This document shows, in pieces, positions 1 to 4,140 of a DNA stretch of 5,918 nucleotides. Position 1 is the stretch's first letter, and the number at the start of each line of letters is the position of its first letter. The position numbers were made by a program, and so were the translations under genes. Origin of the DNA: Dehalococcoidia bacterium (GTDB lineage: Bacteria; Chloroflexota; Dehalococcoidia; SZUA-161); contig SOKG01000143.1 of the NCBI GenBank assembly GCA_004376205.1, positions 1-5,918 of the forward strand. Reading direction: 5' to 3'. The notes under the pieces are model-generated. The model saw only the letters and a list, made by a program, of their open reading frames with translations, was not told the origin of the DNA and made no database searches.

Positions 1-2
1 CT

Positions 3-122
3 GGTGACGACCCCATAGCTCTGGAAGCGATGTCGCTGGGGCCTCTATTCTTTATGCGAAAGCCCCTTAAGATGGCCGATGTCATTGAGGTTCTGGATGC
101 AACGATGAGGGGCAGGCGCTAG
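3..122 (+). CDS. C-terminal end of a response-regulator receiver-like protein (partial)
   Basis: An open frame enters from the left edge and stops at TAG 120-122, giving 39 visible residues (GDDPIALEAMSLGPLFFMRK followed by PLKMADVIEVLDATMRGRR). The pattern, an A-x-E-A-x-x-x-G-P segment then a hydrophobic strand ending in K-P (residues 20-21 of the visible part) then an amphipathic helix, matches the end of a CheY-like receiver domain. There, the conserved Lys on beta-5 contacts the phosphoryl group and alpha-5 follows. The chain ends right after alpha-5, so no output domain lies C-terminal to it: it would be either a stand-alone receiver or a protein whose other domains are N-terminal. The phospho-acceptor Asp is outside the window. 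A terminator overlaps the stop, so it is probably transcribed separately from the secreted-protein genes. Its family is inferred from a short tail only. Confidence 0.6.
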   Translation, partial: GDDPIALEAMSLGPLFFMRKPLKMADVIEVLDATMRGRR

Positions 123-145
123 CCTCACTGCCTGGCCCCTTTTTT
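109..145 (+). terminator. Intrinsic terminator of the receiver-like gene
   Basis: The left arm GGGGCAGGC (109-117) pairs with GCCTGGCCCC (130-139), with one bulged G, around a 12-nt loop. Six T residues follow at 140-145. The stop codon of the upstream gene lies in the loop, a compact arrangement seen in dense bacterial genomes. This is a classic Rho-independent terminator by sequence. Confidence 0.8.
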
Positions 146-417
146 GTCCCTAGCTGCACATTTTGGCTGTGGTCTTGTCAAAATGAATTAGTCCTACGCC
201 TAGCGCTATGGGGCTCTACGCCTTGCGACCGTAATTCCCCTAAAACCATGGAGGAAGAATTAAGTTATGTGAAGATAATGGGAATTGACATATTAAGGCA
301 TTCAACGCAATATACAGGCTACGCGAAACAGAGAAAGGGAGTAGAGCTTCTCTAACATTTCTGAAGCATTCTTTAACAGGGGCGATGAAGGAGGGTCGGT
401 ATTTGGTGGTCCGGGCT

Positions 418-460
418 CCGCAGAGCAAGTAGCGAAATCCACCTTCGCAGCGGTTTTTTT
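418..460 (+). terminator. Candidate intrinsic terminator in the spacer
   Basis: GCGAA (432-436) pairs with TTCGC (444-448) across a 7-nt loop. Outside it, CCGC (418-421) can pair with GCGG (450-453), leaving the intervening bases as a bulge. Seven T residues follow immediately at 454-460. The long T tract makes termination plausible, but the stem is modest. No forward gene clearly precedes it, so if it works it would end read-through or an unrecognised small transcript. Confidence 0.4.
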
Positions 461-501
461 GGAGGTGTGAACCAAGAAACATAGCAGTCATTCGAATAGA
501 G

Positions 502-532
502 CGGCCCCGCGTGGCTGCCACCACCGGGGCCG
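502..532. other. Perfect GC-rich hairpin CGGCCCCG/CGGGGCCG
   Basis: CGGCCCCG (502-509) is the exact reverse complement of CGGGGCCG (525-532). The loop itself contains GTGG (511-514) and CCAC (518-521), which can pair and extend the structure. No T or A tract flanks it closely on either strand, so it is not a standard terminator. It may be part of a structured RNA or a protein-binding palindrome. The function is unknown. Confidence 0.4.
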
Positions 533-556
533 TCGTATCAGGTGCACGGGACACCC

Positions 557-585
557 GATATACATTTAGCCTAACATAAAGTCAA
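557..585 (-). promoter_or_regulatory. Possible reverse-strand promoter (TTGACT-N17-TATATC)
   Basis: Reading the minus strand, TTGACT (580-585, 5 of 6 to consensus) is followed after exactly 17 bases by TATATC (557-562, 4 of 6). It is the best-spaced sigma-70-like pair seen in the spacer. It would transcribe leftwards through the 502-532 hairpin, into a 104-codon reverse frame that starts with GTG at 554 and has no known homology to me. With such a short distance the transcript would be nearly leaderless, or it could be a non-coding RNA. The match may be chance. Confidence 0.25.
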
Positions 586-598
586 CCGTAAGTCAACC
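581..598. promoter_or_regulatory. 11-bp-spaced direct repeat GTCAACC, candidate regulator site
   Basis: The heptamer GTCAACC occurs at 581-587 and again at 592-598, exactly one helical turn apart. That spacing is typical of sites bound by tandem OmpR/PhoB-family response regulators (established for Pho boxes). The second copy can also pair with GTTGGC (601-606) to form a 6-bp hairpin followed by TTTT, so it might instead act at the RNA level. There is no direct evidence of binding. Confidence 0.3.
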
Positions 599-618
599 TG
601 GTTGGCTTTTACCGCAAG

Positions 619-660
619 CCGGTCGTGCTGCCTGATACCGGGCACGGCCGGTTTCTTTTT
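619..660 (+). terminator. Strong intrinsic terminator-like hairpin upstream of the first secreted gene
   Basis: CCGGTCGTGC (619-628) pairs with GCACGGCCGG (642-651) over ten positions with a single T-G wobble. Two A-T pairs and a G-T can extend the base. The 13-nt loop is followed by TTTCTTTTT (652-660). It lies 85 bp before the ATG at 745, so it either ends an upstream transcript or acts as a leader attenuator for the secreted-protein genes. The second possibility is inference. No known riboswitch class was recognised in front of it. Confidence 0.65.
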
Positions 661-693
661 GGGATGTCTATAGGGGAGCACAATTGAATGTGG

Positions 694-712
694 AGCGCCG
701 ATCGGGGGCGCT
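694..712 (+). promoter_or_regulatory. Leader hairpin before the 745 gene
   Basis: AGCGCC (694-699) is complementary to GGCGCT (707-712) across a 7-nt loop, followed by TTTAAG. The hairpin lies about 32 bases before the start codon and could influence ribosome access or mRNA stability. The T tract is too short for confident termination. Confidence 0.3.
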
Positions 713-744
713 TTAAGAAATAGCGAAACTATGACGAGGCAAGA

Positions 745-1278
745 ATGGGACATTCCGCAAAGGTAGGGATCGTATTCTTAGCGCTGTGCGTGGTGACGGC
801 CGGGTTCGGTGTTGGCTTTGCGCATTGGTTACAGAGCCTGTACATCGATGCCACTCCGAACCCAGACGAAGCCAGCGCTGTCTTCGCTGCAGCAATTTGC
901 ATCGAAGACCCAGAGGTAGAGGGCAAGGATGCCGCCATCTGCTCGGTAGCGGGTGATGAGACTGAGCAGCTTACTATTACCCTCACTAATACCTACCCCG
1001 GCTATGAGTGTGACCTCCACTACACCATAGTCAATACTGGGATTATGCCGGTTCACATTGATGACATCCTGGTCAACAATCCTAACCCTGAAGTTGCCGT
1101 TGAGCTTAGCGGCATAGCCCAATGCGACGAGGTTAACCCCATTAGCTGGCTGGGGGTAGTGCCGACCCCGGTTGACCTGCATGTCCGTGTGCTACAGGAT
1201 GCTGTGGAGGGTAGCACATATACCTTAACCGTGACTATCGAAGCCGACTTGAACAGTTTACCGAATCAAACGCCTTGA
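745..1278 (+). CDS. Secreted beta-sandwich protein, divergent SipW-type/TasA-like
   Basis: This 177-aa protein has an N-terminal hydrophobic signal segment (residues about 7-27) followed by AHWLQSLYIDATPNPDEA. The layout recalls Chloroflexota secreted proteins in which a Trp follows the hydrophobic stretch before a L-x-I-x-x-T strand, a variant of the SipW-type post-cleavage region. The rest is Thr/Val/Ile-rich beta-strand sequence, including LTITLTNTYPGYECDLHYTI and a NTGIMPVHIDDI strand, like the N-T-G-x-x-P-V motif of Ig-like/TasA-like folds. Cysteines at 52, 66, 89 and 127 in the mature part could form disulfides. The ATG at 745 is preceded by GAGG (736-739); an in-frame TAG lies at 721-723 and no alternative start falls between. 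It ends 152 bp before the next secreted gene. Its role as an extracellular matrix or fibre subunit is inferred from neighbours. A generic secreted protein unrelated to fibres is possible. Confidence 0.75.
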   Translation: MGHSAKVGIVFLALCVVTAGFGVGFAHWLQSLYIDATPNPDEASAVFAAAICIEDPEVEGKDAAICSVAGDETEQLTITLTNTYPGYECDLHYTIVNTGIMPVHIDDILVNNPNPEVAVELSGIAQCDEVNPISWLGVVPTPVDLHVRVLQDAVEGSTYTLTVTIEADLNSLPNQTP

Positions 1279-1293
1279 ACATAAGATTCGGGG

Positions 1294-1320
1294 CCCCGCA
1301 AAATCGAAGATTTAGTGGGG
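1294..1320 (+). other. Hairpin after the first secreted gene
   Basis: CCCCGCAAAATC (1294-1305) pairs with GATTTAGTGGGG (1309-1320), 11 of 12 positions counting one G-T wobble, closing a 3-nt GAA loop. It lies 15 bases after the stop codon. No T tract follows, so a simple intrinsic terminator is unlikely; it may protect the 3' end of the mRNA or be part of the leader of the next gene. Confidence 0.5.
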
Positions 1321-1321
1321 T

Positions 1322-1423
1322 ATGAAAGGGGTGATGTTTATAGAGGAGGCAATTGAAGGGCGAAAGAGCCGCTATGCCCCAGGTCGAGGGGCGATAAGGC
1401 GATCTGAACTAGAAAGGAGGTGA
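1322..1423 (+). CDS. Candidate 33-aa small ORF ending inside the next gene's ribosome site
   Basis: An ATG at 1322 (or the in-frame ATG at 1334) opens a frame of 33 (or 29) codons ending TGA at 1421-1423. The peptide is strongly basic and charged, with segments such as FIEEAIEGRKSRYAPGRG and IRRSELERR. Its last two codons, AGG AGG, are themselves the Shine-Dalgarno core of the 257-aa secreted protein, whose ATG is 8 nt after the stop. If translated, ribosomes terminating here would sit on that site, so translational coupling or leader-peptide control is possible. The purine-rich G tract upstream (1315-1320 or 1328-1331) is at poor spacing for either start. No homologue is known to me. It could simply be a fortuitous frame through a structured leader. 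Confidence 0.25.
   Translation: MKGVMFIEEAIEGRKSRYAPGRGAIRRSELERR
1368..1400 (+). promoter_or_regulatory. Structured leader hairpin of the 257-aa secreted gene
   Basis: GCCCC (1376-1380) pairs with GGGGC (1388-1392) over a 7-nt loop. GCC (1368-1370) can add a lower helix with GGC (1398-1400) across a symmetric five-base internal loop. The same GCC could alternatively pair with GGC (1359-1361), giving mutually exclusive folds. The structure lies immediately before the ribosome site, so it could be a translation-control element. It matches no riboswitch class I can recognise. Confidence 0.35.
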
Positions 1424-1424
1424 T
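1413..1424 (+). promoter_or_regulatory. Near-perfect extended Shine-Dalgarno of the 257-aa gene
   Basis: AAAGGAGGTGAT lies 6 nt before ATG 1431 (GGAGG to ATG spacing 10 nt). Eleven consecutive bases (AAGGAGGTGAT) complement the usual 3' end of bacterial 16S rRNA. It is far stronger than the ribosome sites of the other genes in the window, consistent with this being the abundant secreted subunit. Confidence 0.8.
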
Positions 1425-1430
1425 AGTGAG

Positions 1431-2204
1431 ATGAAGAACGTTATACTGAGCCTGGTGGTGGTTGCGGTGATGGTGGCTGGCGGACTGGGTACTGCCTTTG
1501 CTGGCTTCAGCGACAGCGAGGTCAGCCAGGACAACTACATTACAACGGGCAGCCTGGACCTCAAGGTCAACGGCCAGGATGACCTGCCCTGGGGCACGGG
1601 TGTACCGCCAAAGGTCACGATTGAGCACTTGACGCCGTGCAAGGTTGAGCACGTCCAGGTCGACGTGAGGAACGATGGCCAGTGCGACATCATACCCATC
1701 CTCTACATCCACTTCAAGAATTTTGTGTGCGAGAATATCCCACCGGAGCACGACGGGTATCTGGCCCCTGATGGAAGTGGAATGAAGCCTGAGCCGGAGC
1801 TGGTGGCGGAGTACGGCGGCCTGGTGGACCAGAGGTGGGTCCCCGGCATCGGCCAAACTGGTGACGATTGCAGCATGGCCTCGCACATTGCCTGCGCCGT
1901 ATCCTTCGGGCCGGCAGGTGGGCCTATGGTGGAAATCGTTCCTCCCACCAAACTGTGGCTGCTCGACTCCATGCAGATTGAGCTGGGAGAGCTGCCGCCT
2001 TGCGGTGAGCCCTATGTCATCACCCTGGCTCTCCACCTGCAGCAGATAGGTCCAGACGACACGCCTTACCCGACGAAAGAGGACCCAACTGTGTTGGCGC
2101 CACTCGACCCGAAGTTCCAGTACTGGCAGACCAATGCCCTGATGAAGGACAAGGTGAGCTTCGACATCGAGTTCGACCTGATTCAGATGGATCCTTTGCC
2201 CTGA
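1431..2204 (+). CDS. TasA/CalY-like secreted protein with SipW-type signal peptide
   Basis: This 257-aa protein has a signal segment (residues 1-24, ending GLGTAFA) followed by GFSDSEVSQDNYITTGSLDL. That is the hallmark of TasA/camelysin-type (M73-like) proteins processed by SipW-type peptidases: cleavage after A-x-A, then F-S-D-x-E, then a G-x-L-D-L strand. The mature part is predicted beta-rich with Cys at 70, 85, 100, 147, 155 and 191, and ends in a WQTNALMKDKVSFDIEF tail, the last strands of the fold. TasA homologues form extracellular amyloid-like or donor-strand fibres; some camelysins were described as proteases, but no protease motif is seen here. The start is fixed by a near-perfect Shine-Dalgarno at 1413-1424. 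Oddity: the last 23 codons lie in the first copy of a 62-bp tandem duplication. The duplication shifts frame so that the protein ends DPLP at TGA 2202-2204 instead of DP at the original TAG 2258-2260. The S26B peptidase downstream is the likely processing enzyme. Confidence 0.85.
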   Translation: MKNVILSLVVVAVMVAGGLGTAFAGFSDSEVSQDNYITTGSLDLKVNGQDDLPWGTGVPPKVTIEHLTPCKVEHVQVDVRNDGQCDIIPILYIHFKNFVCENIPPEHDGYLAPDGSGMKPEPELVAEYGGLVDQRWVPGIGQTGDDCSMASHIACAVSFGPAGGPMVEIVPPTKLWLLDSMQIELGELPPCGEPYVITLALHLQQIGPDDTPYPTKEDPTVLAPLDPKFQYWQTNALMKDKVSFDIEFDLIQMDPLP

Positions 2205-2258
2205 TGAAGGACATGGTGACCTTCGACATCGAGTTCGACCTGATTCAGGTGGATCCTT
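2135..2258 (+). repeat. 62-bp tandem duplication across the stop codon
   Basis: Copies lie at 2135-2196 and 2197-2258, directly abutting, and differ at three positions by my count (A/T, G/C, A/G). The first copy encodes the C-terminal strand VSFDIEFDLIQ of the 257-aa protein. Because 62 is not a multiple of three, the second copy is read out of frame, and a TGA appears at its start (2202-2204). The second copy keeps an intact matching frame from ATG 2204 to TAG 2258-2260, presumably the pre-duplication end. All three differences change the amino acid in that frame (K/M, S/T, M/V). Confidence 0.9.
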
Positions 2259-2274
2259 AGTGGTGGCCTGGTGG

Positions 2275-2317
2275 GCTGGGGGGTGCCCCTCGGGGCACCC
2301 CCCAGCAAAGGGTTTTT
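2275..2317 (+). terminator. Very stable hairpin with trailing T5, intercistronic terminator or attenuator
   Basis: Fifteen consecutive complementary bases (2275-2289 with 2292-2306; the innermost must open for a loop) form an uninterrupted GC-rich stem, GCTGGGGGGTGCCCC against GGGGCACCCCCCAGC. A TTTTT run at 2313-2317 is separated from the stem by AAAGGG. The T tract is displaced relative to a textbook terminator, so termination may be partial. It sits between the two TasA-like genes and could end most transcripts after the 257-aa gene while letting some read through, setting subunit ratio, or act as a 3' stabiliser. Confidence 0.65.
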
Positions 2318-2319
2318 GA

Positions 2320-2403
2320 ACTGCCTGGTCGGCTGATAATGGCGTAGGCAGTGAGATGATGGGTGATATTAGCACTTTTGACATCCAGTTGGTAATGGAT
2401 TAG
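2320..2403 (+). pseudogene. Possible C-terminal relic of another TasA/CalY-like gene
   Basis: Frame 2320-2403 (open after TGA 2317-2319, closed by TAG 2401-2403) encodes 27 residues whose last part, GDISTFDIQLVMD, resembles the end of TasA-like proteins. Compare KDMVTFDIEFDLIQVDP in the neighbouring gene and the G-D-S-x-T-F-D-I-x-F endings common in this family. At DNA level TTTGACATCCAGTT (2377-2390) matches TTCGACATCGAGTT of the neighbour at 12 of 14 positions. No start codon with a ribosome site or upstream portion is present, so if real it is a remnant of a deleted third TasA-like gene between the two intact ones. The match is short and could be chance. Confidence 0.4.
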
Positions 2404-2413
2404 AGATGATGCG

Positions 2414-3433
2414 ATGAAGAGGACTCTATCAAGCTTGATGCTGGTCGTCTTAGTTGTCGGCGTGATGGCGCCGACGGTGGGTAGCACTTTGGCCACTTTC
2501 AGCGACAGCGAGGTCAGCCAGGACAACTTCATTACGACGGGCAGCCTGGACCTCAAGGTCGATGACCGGGATGACGAGCCCTGGGGCTCCGGTGTGGGGC
2601 CGGTCTCACAGATTTCAGACGCTATGGTATGCACTTTATATAACTACAGCGTCCCGGTCTGGAACGCCGGCGATGCGGATGCGGTTGCGTATCTGGAGAT
2701 AAAGAACCTGGTGGACCCAGAGGGCTTGTCCCTGGTTATGCATACTGAGATTTGGTACGACGGCATCCTGGTGACAAGCGGCTGGATGAGCGACCTGGCC
2801 GGGCAGCAAATCGAGCTTGGGGACCTGCCTGCCAACGCCTACCGAGACGTGACGATGGTATTGCACGCCACCGGGGGCTCCCCTGGTGACCGCCTGGAAT
2901 ACGGCTTGCAGTTCGAGGTGATGGGCCCGTGGAGCGATACCGAGGTGAGCCAGGGCAACTACTTCCAGCTAGTCATTGAGCTTGGTGGCACACCCGGCTT
3001 CTGGAGGAGCCCAGCCGCCTTGAGGCTCTACGGCAAGTCTCAGATAGCAGCCTGGTTCCGGGCTGTAGTTCTAGACTCCGCCTGGCTTGAGGATGGGCTG
3101 GCGAACGGCACAGACGATGCAGTATACGCCAAGCTGCGCTGCATTCTGGCGAACACAGGCGCCAAAGGATATACGGGAGCGGTCAACCAGTTCCTCGCCC
3201 AATATGTGGCGACACGACTGAATGCCGAGTCGGGAAGATTGGGCCTGGGCACCGCGCATGACATCAGCGGCATCCCCGGTGCCACAGCTTGTTTCGGCTA
3301 TAGCAGCGGAGGGCTGAGCGAGATAATCGCTACTATAGAGAGCAAGGCTGACGGCCCCATATTCAGCAACCCGCCGGAGAGAGACGAAATTCTTATTATG
3401 AAGAGCGTATGCGACGCATTGAATAATCCTTAG
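2414..3433 (+). CDS. TasA-like secreted protein fused to a GTPGFW C-terminal domain
   Basis: This 339-aa protein has a signal segment (residues 1-27) followed by FSDSEVSQDNFITTGSLDL (29-47), the SipW-type post-cleavage motif. A beta-rich TasA-like half runs to about residue 170 and includes VWNAGDADAVAYLEIKNL and QQIELGDLPANAYRDVTMVL. A second echo of the motif, WSDTEVSQGNYF, occurs at 173-184. From residue 191 (GGTPGFWRSP) a different, helix-rich domain begins, with AAWFRAVV, YAKLRCIL, a VNQFLAQYVATRLNAESGRL segment and Cys 243, 293, 333. This resembles the widespread but poorly characterised secreted G-C/x-T/S-P-G-F/Y-W module that precedes a LL-N-A-type helix in surface proteins; its function is unknown to me. 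ATG 2414 has only a weak GAG-type ribosome site; an in-frame TAA at 2393-2395 excludes longer ATG, GTG or TTG forms. It may be a cap, anchor or accessory subunit rather than the bulk fibre protein. Confidence 0.8.
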   Translation: MKRTLSSLMLVVLVVGVMAPTVGSTLATFSDSEVSQDNFITTGSLDLKVDDRDDEPWGSGVGPVSQISDAMVCTLYNYSVPVWNAGDADAVAYLEIKNLVDPEGLSLVMHTEIWYDGILVTSGWMSDLAGQQIELGDLPANAYRDVTMVLHATGGSPGDRLEYGLQFEVMGPWSDTEVSQGNYFQLVIELGGTPGFWRSPAALRLYGKSQIAAWFRAVVLDSAWLEDGLANGTDDAVYAKLRCILANTGAKGYTGAVNQFLAQYVATRLNAESGRLGLGTAHDISGIPGATACFGYSSGGLSEIIATIESKADGPIFSNPPERDEILIMKSVCDALNNP

Positions 3434-3505
3434 ATTCAGGCGCAACCGGTGGGGGGATGGGAGAGAAGTTAGCTTCTGTACTACATTGTTGATAAGGGGG
3501 ATAAG

Positions 3506-4090
3506 GTGAGGCGGCTGGCGAAATGGCTGACCAACATATTGCTGGTGCTGGTGGTTTTGGTGGCTATCTTCGCCATTATTCTACCGACCGCTCTTTCCGC
3601 CAGCCTGGCTATCGTTTACAGCAGCAGTATGACGCCGGAGATGCCAGCGGGTTCATTGGCGCTCATGGAGCCGGTGGACACGGCCACTATCGAGGTTGGT
3701 GATATCATAGCATTCAATCCGCCCTGGGATGAGGATGTCACCGTCAGCCACCGGGTGGTGGAGATAGTAAGCACCGGCTTCGTCACCAAGGGGGATGCCG
3801 TTGAGGACAGCGACCCCTTCATCATACCGGAGGAAAATGTTATTGGGCGGGTAAGCTGGCACATTCCCCTGGTGGGATATGGCCTCAACGAAATGAGGCA
3901 CTTTGCCCGAATGGTGTGGGGCTTTTGCCTGTTGGTCGTTTTGCCTGCCATGGTGATCTTCGGCAGTGCGATAAGGGATGTGAACTTCATGGTTAGCCCT
4001 GGAAAGAGAAGGGCGAGGTTGCGAAAGAAAATGGCGGAGCGCCTGAAGAAAAGGTCACCTCGGTCTTGGCAACTGAAGAGGGCGAGATGA
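3506..4090 (+). CDS. S26B-family signal peptidase I (SipW/archaeal type)
   Basis: This 194-aa membrane protease has an N-terminal helix (about residues 8-30), the catalytic Ser in SSSMTPEM (Ser41, directly before Met), the catalytic His in SHRVVEI (His82) and the acidic motif TKGDAVEDSDP (Asp97, Asp103). Bacterial P-type enzymes use Lys instead of this His, so this is the ER/archaeal/SipW class using Ser-His-Asp. A second hydrophobic helix (about 136-156) and a very basic cytoplasmic tail (164-194) follow. SipW enzymes are dedicated to TasA-like substrates in Bacillus; the two upstream genes with canonical FSDSE motifs are the obvious substrates. The GTG start at 3506 follows AAGGGGG (3494-3500) with 5-nt spacing. 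It lies 72 bp after the fusion protein and 50 bp before the DUF5305 gene, so these three are probably one operon. Confidence 0.92.
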   Translation: MRRLAKWLTNILLVLVVLVAIFAIILPTALSASLAIVYSSSMTPEMPAGSLALMEPVDTATIEVGDIIAFNPPWDEDVTVSHRVVEIVSTGFVTKGDAVEDSDPFIIPEENVIGRVSWHIPLVGYGLNEMRHFARMVWGFCLLVVLPAMVIFGSAIRDVNFMVSPGKRRARLRKKMAERLKKRSPRSWQLKRAR

Positions 4091-4140
4091 GCAGATCTGT
4101 CTAAAGCCTTGTTGAATTCATCTACGGTGAGGATGGTCTT

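Larger units (their letters stand above)
146..744. other. ~600-bp hairpin-rich spacer without a convincing gene
   Basis: No frame here has codon character, a recognisable domain and a ribosome site together. A 104-aa reverse frame (240-554, GTG start) and a 35-codon forward frame (248-355) exist but resemble no family known to me. The stretch holds a candidate terminator (418-460), a perfect 8-bp hairpin (502-532), a small CGGG-aca-CCCG hairpin (547-557), an 11-bp-spaced direct repeat (581-598), a second terminator-like hairpin (619-660) and a hairpin before the next ribosome site (694-712). It most likely contains the promoter and 5' leader of the 745 gene and possibly a small RNA. No strong forward promoter with both boxes was found. 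Confidence 0.55.

Noticed and set aside
194..223. Direct repeat CTACGCCT (194-201 and 216-223)
   Set aside because: Eight bases in a 600-bp spacer with no accompanying feature is close to chance; no function is suggested.
285..316. TTGACA (285-290) with TATACA (311-316) as a forward promoter
   Set aside because: The 20-bp gap is too long for a sigma-70 promoter, the 17-bp position reads CAATAT (poor), and no gene lies within a sensible distance downstream before the candidate terminator at 418-460.
248..355. Forward 35-codon frame starting ATG 248
   Set aside because: No ribosome site precedes the ATG, the peptide resembles nothing known to me, and the length is within chance expectation for the spacer.
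541..1430. Cyclic di-GMP (GEMM) or other known riboswitch in the leaders
   Set aside because: The characteristic conserved core of GEMM (GCAAA-type loop, GAAA tetraloop receptor pattern and GGGTTACC-like end) is absent. No cobalamin, SAM or preQ1 signature was recognised.
1338..2384. Long reverse-strand open frame of 348 codons opposite the TasA-like gene
   Set aside because: It is antisense to a gene with a clear signal peptide, family motif and near-perfect ribosome site. Its translation is rich in His, Arg and Gln with no recognisable domain, as expected from a GC-rich shadow frame.
2378..2406. TTGACA at 2378-2383 as promoter for the fusion gene
   Set aside because: The hexamer at 17-bp spacing (TAGAGA) is a weak -10, and transcription would start almost at the ATG. 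The TTTGACATC sequence is better explained as part of the relic TasA-like tail.
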